Source of the DNA: DATKDU01 sp035512595
Lineage (GTDB): Bacteria; Planctomycetota; Planctomycetia; Pirellulales; Pirellulaceae
NCBI GenBank assembly: GCA_035512595.1
Contig: DATKDU010000084.1
Location: forward strand, 1-13,291
Reading direction: 5' to 3'
Length of the DNA stretch: 13,291 nucleotides
Below are positions 1 through 6,339 of this stretch, one piece after another (position 1 is the first letter of the stretch; each line of letters begins with the position of its first letter). The translations under genes were made by a program, and so were the position numbers. The notes beneath the pieces are model-generated. The model searched no databases and was not told the DNA's origin. It worked only from the letters and a program-made list of their open reading frames with translations.

Positions 1-86
1 CTCCTTCCCAAGCTAATTCAGTCCCCTCTCCAAGTCGCGACTCCAAGCACATTCGCACGGCCACTTATCCCGCCATCGACCAATGG

Positions 87-120
87 CAAACTGGCCTTGA
101 TGGCCTTGCCAAACTGGCCT
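87..120. repeat. Direct repeat AAACTGGCCT with internal hairpin
   Basis: AAACTGGCCT occurs at 88-97 and again at 111-120, a period of 23. TGGCCTTG is also present twice between them (92-99 and 101-108). The stretch can fold as GGCAA-GGCC pairing with GGCC-TTGCC around a short loop, with a three-base bulge. No T-tract follows, so I do not call it a terminator. Its role is unknown. Confidence 0.4.
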
Positions 121-350
121 GCTTTCTAACCGCCACTGACACCCAATGATCGCTCTCCACTGCCCGCGAGGGATTCAGCCACCCCCCCGGACGTCGATCA
201 AGAATGTGTTTTGACAAGACGCTGCCCCGCCGAAAGCGGCTCCATCCTGGCAGACTTTCAGGGGGGCGGGCCAACGGAGTCAGGGAGCAAAAGCGGCCCG
301 ATTACCGGGGTTCGACTGCGGACGGAAAGGCCTGCCGGCCCAGCGGCGCA

Positions 351-384
351 GGGAAAAAAGGGGACCTGCGGGACCTGCTACTTT
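351..384. repeat. Tandem 9-mer GGGACCTGC after an A-tract
   Basis: A run of A (354-359) is followed by two perfect adjacent copies of GGGACCTGC (361-369, 370-378), then CTACTTTC. An A-tract, a GGGGACC core and a T-rich flank resemble the short interspersed elements associated with REP-type Y1 transposases (RAYTs) in many bacteria. That link is from memory of the motif style. No transposase lies nearby, so this could be a lone, decayed copy or chance. Confidence 0.35.
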
Positions 385-581
385 CTGGCGGTATTGCCGC
401 GGGCCGGCGCAACAGTCAAGGCACAGAATCATTTTCTGGGCATCTCTTATACATATGGCCAGTAACGACTTACGGCCACTCTTTTGCCGCGGGCGACATT
501 CGCAGTGACCAAAGGTGTCACACCCCGTGCGTCTAATGGGAGGTGCCTACGGTACAGTTGTTCCATCCCAGGAGAAATGCC

Positions 582-1289
582 ATGTCCGCCACCTCCCACA
601 GGGAAGCCGAGATTTCCCAATCGATCAACGCCCCCCGCATCACCCCGCAGGACTTTGATCCCCCTCCCCCCGAGCCGGCGACGGAGAATGCCGACGCACC
701 GCCGCCCCGGCGGCAGCCCCGCCGGCGCAACTGGCTGCGGGACCGGGCGGGCCGCGTGGCCGACATGCAGCAGCGCTTGCCCCGGAAAGTGCCGCGGCTG
801 CGGGACATTCAGATCTACGAGTCGGTGGTCTTCGAGAAGATGTCGCAGTACGACGTGGCGGAGATCTTCGGCCTGTCGCAGCCGCGGGTCTGCCAGATCG
901 TCGAGGAGGTCCGCACCTGGAAAGCGACCGTCCCCTGGGAAGTCGCCGGCATGACCGACGAGCAGCAGATCAACCTGGCGACGCACGAAACGCGGCAGTG
1001 GCTGACGGTGATCCGCGACAAGGCCCTCGAAAAGGCCGACCTCACCGAAGGGGCCAGCCACCGGATGGTCTACGACAAGAATGGCCAGCAAGTCCACAGC
1101 GAGAGCAACAGCCGCTCGATTCCCCCCAAGCCGGGCTTCCTGTCGATCGCCCTCCAGGCGGTGCTCAAGGCGGGGCAGCTCGGCGGCGCGGGGGAGCAGT
1201 GGAAGCGCAGCCGAAAACCGGCAGCGGACGCGGCAGAATGCTCCGAGGCAATGACCAAGGACCAAGTCCCAATGACCACGTCCCAATGA
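582..1289 (+). CDS. HTH DNA-binding protein, terminase-small-subunit-like
   Basis: The 235-residue protein has a proline- and arginine-rich N-terminus (about 20-60) and a helix-turn-helix at about 84-112, whose core AEIFGLSQPRVCQIV is typical of sigma-region-4-like or small-terminase HTH domains. A mixed C-terminal region follows with no domain I recognise. The ATG at 582 was chosen over an upstream ATG at 543 because AGGAG lies seven bases before it (570-574). The last 13 codons run through the AATGACCA repeat cluster, so the native C-terminus may have been altered by repeat insertion. The stop overlaps the first possible ATG of the next gene by four bases (ATGA). It probably binds DNA. Whether it is a regulator, a remnant of a mobile element or a phage packaging protein cannot be decided from sequence. 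No terminase large subunit is present. Confidence 0.75.
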   Translation: MSATSHREAEISQSINAPRITPQDFDPPPPEPATENADAPPPRRQPRRRNWLRDRAGRVADMQQRLPRKVPRLRDIQIYESVVFEKMSQYDVAEIFGLSQPRVCQIVEEVRTWKATVPWEVAGMTDEQQINLATHETRQWLTVIRDKALEKADLTEGASHRMVYDKNGQQVHSESNSRSIPPKPGFLSIALQAVLKAGQLGGAGEQWKRSRKPAADAAECSEAMTKDQVPMTTSQ

Positions 1290-1320
1290 CCACGGACCAG
1301 GCCCCAATGACCAATGACCA
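1250..1320. repeat. AATGACCA repeat cluster, five copies
   Basis: AATGACCA occurs at 1250-1257, 1271-1278, 1285-1292, 1306-1313 and 1313-1320, separated by GGACCA or CGTCCC-type spacers. The cluster spans the end of the HTH gene and the first possible codons of the next gene, and supplies both a stop and start codons. I associate such natural-looking ATGACCA arrays with planctomycete intergenic DNA, but the assignment to a repeat family is from memory. Confidence 0.75.
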
Positions 1321-1882
1321 CGTCCCCAGTCCCGCGTCCACAGCCTCGAGTCAGGAATCCACCACGGACTCGGAGTTGGGGACTGGAGGCTGCTGCAATC
1401 CGCAATCCGCAGTCTGCAATCCGCAATCGAACGGCCGCTTATTAAAGAAAAATCCGCCGGCTTTTTCCGCCGCGAACGGAAAGGCCAATGGGCACGCGGT
1501 TTCGGCGCTGAGCAAGGCCGCGCAACTCCAAGGATTACGTCGCCGAAAAAATCGCCGAATCGCTTATCACGCCGCCGCCGACCGCCAGGGTCTGTCTGCC
1601 GATGCGCGTCGCAGCTTCTTCGCCATGCTGCGGCAGCTCGAGCAGGCCGCCGGCCGCGTGGAGCGGATGGTCCAGATTCAGCTCAAGCGGGACGCCAGGC
1701 GAGGAGTGCAGCACACCGGCGAGGCGCTCCAGCAGGAGATCGAATCGGCACGCCGCCGCTGCCTTGCGCGGCAGCTCAAGCTCAATCGCCGCCTCCGCAC
1801 CCATCCGTACGGAAACGAGTGGGTCTGGCAGCAGTACGACCTGAGCCGCGGCAGATTTCGCTGGCAGGAGGAGGATACGTGA
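1286..1882 (+). CDS. Basic helical protein of unknown function
   Basis: I do not recognise this 198-residue protein. Residues 1-60 are translated from the AATGACCA and CAATCCG repeats and are unlikely to be ancestral. Residues 75-198 are rich in Arg, Gln, Leu and Ala with strong G/C at third codon positions and look like a real helical domain, ending in an aromatic tail (residues 175-192 carry three Trp, two Tyr and a Phe). The ATG at 1286 overlaps the previous stop, ATG 1307 is an alternative, and neither has a Shine-Dalgarno sequence. A non-ATG start after about 1440 is possible. The stop is only eight bases from the convergent recombinase stop. Co-transcription with the HTH gene is likely. 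It may be a partner DNA-binding protein, which is inference only. Confidence 0.5.
   Translation: MTTDQAPMTNDHVPSPASTASSQESTTDSELGTGGCCNPQSAVCNPQSNGRLLKKNPPAFSAANGKANGHAVSALSKAAQLQGLRRRKNRRIAYHAAADRQGLSADARRSFFAMLRQLEQAAGRVERMVQIQLKRDARRGVQHTGEALQQEIESARRRCLARQLKLNRRLRTHPYGNEWVWQQYDLSRGRFRWQEEDT
1395..1429. repeat. CAATCCG tandem heptamer repeat
   Basis: GCAATCCGC occurs at 1395-1403, 1402-1410 and 1416-1424, followed by a partial GCAATCG at 1423-1429. Neighbouring units share their ends, giving a seven-base period interrupted by AGTCT. It is read through by the open frame starting at 1286, but it looks like intergenic repeat DNA of the kind common in planctomycetes. Confidence 0.7.
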
Positions 1883-1890
1883 GGCTGGAG

Positions 1891-2802
1891 TCAGGCTCCC
1901 CGGCTTTTCGCCCGTGGATGCGCCCGCTCGTACGCCGCCCGCAGCCCGGCGGTGCTCACGTGCGTGTAGATCTGCGTGGTCACCAGGCTCCTGTGCCCCA
2001 GCAGCTCCTGCACGCTGCGAATGTCGGCGCCCCGATCGAGCAGATGCGTGGCGAAGCTGTGCCGCAGCGTGTGCGGGGTCGTTCGCAGGTCGAGCCCGGT
2101 CAGCTTGAGGTACTTTTCCAGCATGCGGGCGACGCCGCGGGTCGTCAGCCGCCGGCCGAACTTGTTGGTAAACACCGGCGCAGCGGCACCGCTTGTCTCC
2201 TTGGAGGAGAGCCGCCGCTGGCTCAGCCAGCGCTCGATCGCCCGCACGGCAAACGATCCCAGCGGTGCCAGACGCTCCCGGCGTCCTTTGCCGCGGATGC
2301 GAACGATCTGCTCGGCCAGCGCCAGGTCGCCGTCGTTGATGCCGACGACTTCGCTGACGCGGAGGCCGGCGGAATACATCGTCTCCAGGATGGCCCGGTC
2401 GCGCTGTCCCATGGCCTGCATGGCGGGCGGTGCGTCGAGCAGCTTGCCGATCTCCTCCGTGGAGAGGAAGTGGGGCAGCTTGCGGTCCTTGCGCGGCGTC
2501 CGCAGCGGCTTGGCCGGATTGCTGTCGCACAGCTTTTCCCGCATGCAGAACTTGAAGAACGTTCGCAGCGAGGCGGTCCGCCGCGCCACCGACGTTTTGG
2601 CATAGCCGGCGTCGTGCATGGCCGCGACGTAGCCCCGCAGGTCGAGCGAGGTGATCTCGCCGGGCGCCGGCGGGCGGCCGTACGACTGCGTGAGGTAATC
2701 GACCAGTGCCGTGAGGTCCTCGCCGTACGACTTGATCGTCAGCGGGGATGCGTTCCGCTCGATCGACAGAAACCGCAGGAATCTCGCAGCCGCCGTTTGC
2801 AT
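1891..2802 (-). CDS. xerC: Tyrosine recombinase, XerC/XerD family
   Basis: This 303-residue protein matches the usual XerC/XerD length of about 300. An N-terminal SAM-like core-binding domain (about 5-95) precedes the catalytic domain. Numbered from the ATG at 2802, the active-site set is complete: R148 in AGLRVSE, K172 in the RGKGRR turn, H244 and R247 in HTLRHSF, H270 in LLGHRS, and nucleophile Y279 in IYTHV. Xer enzymes resolve chromosome dimers at dif during division. Integrases of mobile elements share the fold, but the compact size and absence of an attached element favour a housekeeping role. XerC versus XerD cannot be settled here. A TTG at 2817 would add five residues, and neither start has a clear Shine-Dalgarno. 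The gene follows the 90-residue gene by 21 bases and is probably co-transcribed with it. Confidence 0.92.
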   Translation of the reverse strand: MQTAAARFLRFLSIERNASPLTIKSYGEDLTALVDYLTQSYGRPPAPGEITSLDLRGYVAAMHDAGYAKTSVARRTASLRTFFKFCMREKLCDSNPAKPLRTPRKDRKLPHFLSTEEIGKLLDAPPAMQAMGQRDRAILETMYSAGLRVSEVVGINDGDLALAEQIVRIRGKGRRERLAPLGSFAVRAIERWLSQRRLSSKETSGAAAPVFTNKFGRRLTTRGVARMLEKYLKLTGLDLRTTPHTLRHSFATHLLDRGADIRSVQELLGHRSLVTTQIYTHVSTAGLRAAYERAHPRAKSRGA

Positions 2803-2823
2803 GCGATCGACCGGCAAAGGGGG

Positions 2824-3096
2824 TCAGGCCAGGTCGTCCTCGGTGAGATCGGTCGGCAGCGGCATTTCAAACCGCGGGCGGGCCGAGAGCGAATGCGCTT
2901 CCTCCGCCACTTGCTGTTCGACGTGGCGAATCCGCTGGCTGAGCACCGCGGCATCGTACCAACTGAAGCTCAGCTCGGGGTTCGACGCAAATCGCCCGAG
3001 CGTTCGCAGCGCTTCGGAACGACGCTCGTCGTCGAACAGAAAAATGTAGCGTTCTTCCCCTTTCACCAGCGCCAGCACATTGATGTCGGTCGTCAC
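2824..3096 (-). CDS. Small conserved-looking protein upstream of xer
   Basis: A 90-residue acidic protein read from a GTG at 3096, chosen because GAGGAG (3107-3112) lies ten bases upstream. The frame continues further upstream (to about 3213) with low-complexity residues that look untranslated. Residues 1-65 have the look of a small alpha/beta fold (VLALVKGEERYIFLFDD, then a helix and NPELSFSWYDAAVL), followed by a helix and a charged tail. There is no membrane segment or signal peptide. I believe similar proteins precede the recombinase gene in other planctomycetes, but cannot verify it. The function is unknown, and the tight spacing to xer suggests shared transcription. Confidence 0.75.
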   Translation of the reverse strand: MTTDINVLALVKGEERYIFLFDDERRSEALRTLGRFASNPELSFSWYDAAVLSQRIRHVEQQVAEEAHSLSARPRFEMPLPTDLTEDDLA

Positions 3097-3228
3097 GGAG
3101 TGCAATCTCCTCGTGGGGCCATGAAATGCAGGCGCGGCTGTGCTGGCATGCCTTCCCTGGTGAGCCAACGACTTGCGCTGGCGCTCCGCACTGCCAATTC
3201 TGGCGAATTCCATTTCGCTCTCCCGCCG

Positions 3229-4227
3229 TTACCGCTCATATCGGCTGATCGGCCAGCGCCAGACTACTCGCGCCTCTCCCGCCCCACCTCTCGCTGCCAA
3301 CGTCTCAGTCACATGCAGGTGGCAGCAGAAGCGGAGGAAGTCTTCCGGCCGCTGGAGGAAGCCTTCCCAACCGCCAAAGCGGGCGTCCTCGCGAAAATCG
3401 AAATAACTTTCCAGCCGCTGCGTGAAGTTGGAGTCGTTGCCGTGGTAAACGCGAACGTGCGAGATGATCGGGTCGTACTGCGGGCGCAAAGCGGGACGAT
3501 GGCTGCTGGGCGGCGGCGGAACGAATCCGCGCGGATCAGGCCAATCCGCCGGCAATTCCCCCGCCGCTGCTGCATGCTGGCGCGATTCTGCCGAAAGTAC
3601 CGATTTGGCTGCGCGACTGGCGGCGGAAGGCGAAATTTCTTCGGCGGAATTTTCTTCGAGCGGAAGCGACGGCGTTTGCGTCTGGAGCTGCTGGCGCGCC
3701 AGCTCGAACTCCGCTTGCTGCACCAGCGAGCCGGGGATGAATTCCTCGTCGGACGTTCCCCACGGCAGTCCGTAGCCGGCGGGAATCGGATGAAACCCCG
3801 GATTCGCCGCGTACCAGTCGACGGCAATGCCGATCCGCGGCGGATAGTACGGCGAATACTCGGTGATCGATCCGACGAGCACCGCATCGACGTTCATGAG
3901 CCGCGCCAGCTTCTGAAAATCGCCGGCGCTCCGCGGTTCAATGCCGCTGGCTGCCAGCATCTGCCGGGCCACGCCGACGGGCATCACCTCAAAGCCGGGG
4001 ATGGCTTGCAGCTCGTTATAGTAAGCGGCCGCGACCGCTTCGCCGTCCACCGACGGCTCGGTGCTCTGATTGAAAAACGGCAGCACGGCCACGCGATGCA
4101 GTTGGGGAAACGGATTGTGGAACTGCGGCTCGTGCAGCTTCTGGGGAATGGCGGCGCAGCCAGATGCTAGCGTCAACCCGCATAGGAGCGCGGCAAAGTG
4201 TCGCAACTGGTGAACCGCAAAAACCAT
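3229..4227 (-). CDS. Outer-membrane-type lipoprotein with CsgG-like domain
   Basis: The 332-residue protein begins with a lipoprotein signal (hydrophobic 11-20, lipobox ASGC with C24). Residues 44-125 resemble the CsgG, TolB-N or LpoB-like nucleotide-binding-fold family: a strand RVAVLPFFNQS, a helix with AYYNELQ, GFEVMP, and DAVLVGSITEY. A low-complexity linker (about 170-245) leads to a C-terminal segment (255-312) with GGWEGFLQRPEDF and a Cys pair (301-302) that I associate with planctomycete lipoproteins. It is expected to be an envelope protein. A role in assembling secreted or wall structures is possible but unproven. The ATG at 4227 has AAGGA four bases upstream. It is followed at 132 bases by the 90-residue gene and may start the transcription unit that includes xer. 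Confidence 0.8.
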   Translation of the reverse strand: MVFAVHQLRHFAALLCGLTLASGCAAIPQKLHEPQFHNPFPQLHRVAVLPFFNQSTEPSVDGEAVAAAYYNELQAIPGFEVMPVGVARQMLAASGIEPRSAGDFQKLARLMNVDAVLVGSITEYSPYYPPRIGIAVDWYAANPGFHPIPAGYGLPWGTSDEEFIPGSLVQQAEFELARQQLQTQTPSLPLEENSAEEISPSAASRAAKSVLSAESRQHAAAAGELPADWPDPRGFVPPPPSSHRPALRPQYDPIISHVRVYHGNDSNFTQRLESYFDFREDARFGGWEGFLQRPEDFLRFCCHLHVTETLAARGGAGEARVVWRWPISRYER

Positions 4228-4290
4228 GGCGTCCTTGCCCAGTGCCGAGGGCTGCTGCTAGCGGAACCAGGATGGGTCCGCAAAGTCAGC

Positions 4291-4319
4291 GCAATACGGC
4301 GCGACGCTGTTATCGTCAA
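4291..4319 (-). promoter_or_regulatory. Possible promoter of the lipoprotein gene
   Basis: Read on the minus strand, TTGACG (4319-4314) is a good -35, followed after 17 bases by TATTGC (4296-4291), which matches only three of six -10 positions. It lies about 65 bases before the start codon at 4227, in the only gap of useful size upstream. Another TTGAC lies about 23 bases further upstream without a suitable -10. The remainder of the 4228-4451 gap shows nothing else. Confidence 0.35.
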
Positions 4320-4451
4320 AGTTTGTGCAGGTTCTCCAGTCAAAGGAGAACAGTGGGCAGGACACAAGTGACAGGGCACTTTCTGGAGGCGTTGATCCGG
4401 CCGTCAACTGATCACCGCCGCCGAGTGGCGTCATTGCCTTGCACGGGATGG

Positions 4452-4982
4452 TTAGCTGCCGTCGCGGGCGTGGAAGTGTTCCATCTGCCGTTCGTCCCAT
4501 TCGTGTGAAGCGGATGCGTCGGCAGGTGGCGGAAATCCGGTACGACAACATCCAACTCCATCCGCGAAGTTGAATATCGCGTGTGGATAGGAGTTAATGA
4601 AGAGCGCCGCCTTGCTTCCGTCTATGGACCACACGATATGCACTTGGGACGGCTTGTCTCGGTCCACCACGGACTGCACGTTGTAGATGTGCAACGCATC
4701 GATGATTGGATTGTCGGCTTTTTGCGCGTCCAGCGCGTAGAAGTACCCGGTATCGCCGTCATCTTCGAAGATTGCCTGATATCGTCCAAGCGGCGAATCG
4801 GATTGGACGACGATTTCGACGCCCACATGGAGCGTTTCTTTGGTTACCGCGCTGGCAGCGAGTCTCGGCGGCATGCGGTCGGCTCCTGCAATTGATGGCT
4901 TTCGGGACGGACTAGACTCAGGCGATTGAACGCCGCAGCCTGAGGCGACGAGTATAAAGAAAATGGGGAAGCATCGTCTCAT
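4452..4982 (-). CDS. DUF2251-like lipoprotein
   Basis: The 176-residue product has a signal peptide (MRRCFPIFFILVASGC) with lipobox C16, so it should be exported and lipid-anchored. The mature part (about 50-165) resembles DUF2251: an alpha/beta module with FEDDGDTGYFYALD (72-85), IDALHIYNV (94-102), VHIVWSIDG (114-122) and HEWDERQME near the end. The function of that family is not known. The ATG at 4982 was chosen because it puts the signal peptide at the N-terminus; an upstream in-frame start overlaps bshB1 and adds a non-signal sequence. It follows bshB1 by ten bases and is probably the last gene of that operon, although no strong Shine-Dalgarno precedes it. One line counted (4681-4740) is about 52% GC, well below bshB1. 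Confidence 0.75.
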   Translation of the reverse strand: MRRCFPIFFILVASGCGVQSPESSPSRKPSIAGADRMPPRLAASAVTKETLHVGVEIVVQSDSPLGRYQAIFEDDGDTGYFYALDAQKADNPIIDALHIYNVQSVVDRDKPSQVHIVWSIDGSKAALFINSYPHAIFNFADGVGCCRTGFPPPADASASHEWDERQMEHFHARDGS

Positions 4983-4992
4983 GGCAGCTACG

Positions 4993-5682
4993 TCACACCA
5001 GCCCCTCCATTGTCCGGATCCCGATTGGCTCGCGGCAGTGAAACGGCTCGCCATACTTCACGCCGATGCACTTGCCCCAGTAGGCCGCCTCGTCGCGGAG
5101 TTGATCGAGGAACGTAGGCGGATCGGTCGAGCGGCCGTCGATGAACTGGCTGGCGTAGCAGCGGATCGACGCCAGTTTGCGGTCCCAAAACTGGCTGATG
5201 TCCAGGATGAATGCCGGCTGGGCGGCGTGCTTGAGGTGGACGCAGTAGTAGTTGTAGATCCGCTGCGGATGCCACGGCTCGCCCGGCATATCGGTTTTGC
5301 TGAGCTTGGCCCAGAAGCGGGCGGCCTCGACGAGCTCGGTCGCGGCGACGTGATCGGGATGCGCATCCACCCAGTACGGGGCGAAGAGCCACTTGGGGCG
5401 GAGTTGGCGGATCGATGTTGCCAGCGCGCGGCGGGCATCGAGCGTTGGCTCCAGGCTGCGGTTGGGCAGCCCCAGGTTGCCGCGCCAGTCAAGCCCGAGA
5501 ATCTCCGTCGCCGCTTGCGTCTCGGCGGCCCGCTTCTCGAGCGTGCCAAACGGCGTCGGCTCGCCGCTGGTCAGATCGAGCACGCCGACCCGCTTCCCCT
5601 CCGCCTTGAACTTGAGGATCGCGCCGGCCGCGCCGAGCTCGGCGTCGTCGGGGTGTGGGGCGATGACGAGGATGTCGAGCAT
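4993..5682 (-). CDS. bshB1: Bacillithiol biosynthesis deacetylase BshB1
   Basis: A 229-residue PIG-L/LmbE family zinc deacetylase. The family's N-terminal motif is HPDDAE at 10-15 and the second is HPDH at 108-111. By analogy with the Bacillus enzymes, H10, D13 and H111 bind zinc, D12 is the general base and H108 stabilises the intermediate. LDLTSGEPTPFGT, NLGLPNRSL, LFAPYWVDAHPDH and the C-terminal IGVKYGEPF fit BshB1 better than other PIG-L enzymes. It would deacetylate GlcNAc-malate in the cytoplasm to give GlcN-malate, the second step of bacillithiol synthesis. No bshA or bshC is in the window. The ATG at 5682 follows the previous stop by six bases and has GGAG about ten bases upstream. 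A line inside it (5401-5460) is about 70% GC, contrasting with both neighbours. Mycothiol-type or other PIG-L amidases are less likely alternatives. Confidence 0.88.
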   Translation of the reverse strand: MLDILVIAPHPDDAELGAAGAILKFKAEGKRVGVLDLTSGEPTPFGTLEKRAAETQAATEILGLDWRGNLGLPNRSLEPTLDARRALATSIRQLRPKWLFAPYWVDAHPDHVAATELVEAARFWAKLSKTDMPGEPWHPQRIYNYYCVHLKHAAQPAFILDISQFWDRKLASIRCYASQFIDGRSTDPPTFLDQLRDEAAYWGKCIGVKYGEPFHCREPIGIRTMEGLV

Positions 5683-5688
5683 TCTGAG

Positions 5689-6339
5689 CTACTCCGTGGT
5701 TGCCTGCCAGGTGCGAAGCTGGCGGGCCAGACTGCCAAAGCCACCGTCAAAGAGCTGCTCGAGCAACGCAAGCGAACCGGTGGCGACGATTCGTTCCATT
5801 GCGGCACGGATGACCTGGACTTCGCGATCGAGCGACGGTCGCTCCGAACCGTATAGCCGCTGTTTCAACGTCGCCGGACGGTAGGGAAACTGATTATGCT
5901 TGCGGGCGTTATTCCAGGTTGCTTCGCTGACGCTATGATCCTCGCCGCACAAACACCAGGCTTCGAGCGAAGGAATTGCCAACCCGACCGCCGAGTGTAA
6001 GGGCCCGCGCCCTTCGACCATCGCCAAACTTGATCTGGTGCGGCTCACGAGTTGCTGAAGCTCACACAGGCGGCAATTTGCTACTGCCTGCCCAGCGACT
6101 TCATGTTGTGGAAAGTGGGCAACGGTTTGGTCGGAATCGACGACGGCAATCAGGCCAGCAGCGTCGGAATGGTAATAGACCTCTTTCATCACCGCCGGGA
6201 GGATTCGCAGCACGGCATCGACCCCGCCCGTCCGCGCCTTGCGGCGCGTCACCTCAATCGGGACGCCTAAAACGGCCTCAGCCAGAATGTGCACGCCCTC
6301 TTCGTCGGCCGGCGATTCAGAAAGGATCGCGACTTTCAT
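5689..6339 (-). CDS. TOPRIM-like protein, DUF4276-style, partner of ATPase
   Basis: The 216-residue protein starts with a strand and an acidic residue (AILSESPADE, E8), followed by a helix, then IAVVDSD with D68 and D70, and PSLEAW with E126 and W128. This E...DxD...EAW order is that of the TOPRIM-fold DUF4276/DUF3226 proteins and of TOPRIM nucleases, whose acidic residues bind metal. The C-terminus (about 190-209) ends in a helix with a Trp, as in that group. It has no HTH, membrane segment or signal. Its ATG overlaps the ATPase stop by four bases (ATGA), implying translational coupling, and bshB1 follows after six bases. The likely role is the nuclease or effector half of a two-gene system. 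That is inference, and a DUF4435-like effector is the alternative. Confidence 0.75.
   Translation of the reverse strand: MKVAILSESPADEEGVHILAEAVLGVPIEVTRRKARTGGVDAVLRILPAVMKEVYYHSDAAGLIAVVDSDQTVAHFPQHEVAGQAVANCRLCELQQLVSRTRSSLAMVEGRGPLHSAVGLAIPSLEAWCLCGEDHSVSEATWNNARKHNQFPYRPATLKQRLYGSERPSLDREVQVIRAAMERIVATGSLALLEQLFDGGFGSLARQLRTWQATTE

Larger units (their letters stand above)
1..581. other. Gene-free leader region
   Basis: I see no convincing coding sequence here. Several short open frames exist on both strands, but their translations look random. One plus-strand frame is open from the window edge to a TGA at about 149 and could be the tail of a gene lying outside, but its third-position composition is not distinctive. 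The region holds a 10-base direct repeat near 88-120, a tandem 9-mer near 361-378, and the ribosome binding site of the next gene at 570-574. A TTGACA at 211-216 lacks any matching -10 element. Confidence 0.6.

Noticed and set aside
3..149. Tail of a gene entering from the left edge on the plus strand
   Set aside because: The frame is open from the edge, but it is short, has no family signal and its codon use is not distinctive. The evidence is insufficient without upstream sequence.
211..240. TTGACA at 211-216 as a promoter
   Set aside because: The region 16-18 bases downstream is GC-rich with no -10-like hexamer.
1070..1426. Minus-strand frame beginning MRIADCGLRIA
   Set aside because: It is translated straight through the CAATCCG and AATGACCA repeats and then antisense to the HTH gene. 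Such peptides are repeat artefacts.
2803..2817. TTG at 2817 as the recombinase start
   Set aside because: It adds five residues with no Shine-Dalgarno, and the ATG at 2802 gives the usual Xer length. It remains possible.
1819..4170. Very long plus-strand open frame antisense to xer and the lipoprotein
   Set aside because: Its translation is low-complexity, rich in Arg, Gly and His, and it mirrors the codon structure of the well-supported minus-strand genes. Long antisense frames are expected in GC-rich DNA.
4258..4551. 97-residue minus-strand frame between the lipoprotein genes
   Set aside because: It overlaps the end of the DUF2251 gene in another frame, has no ribosome binding site and no recognisable fold.
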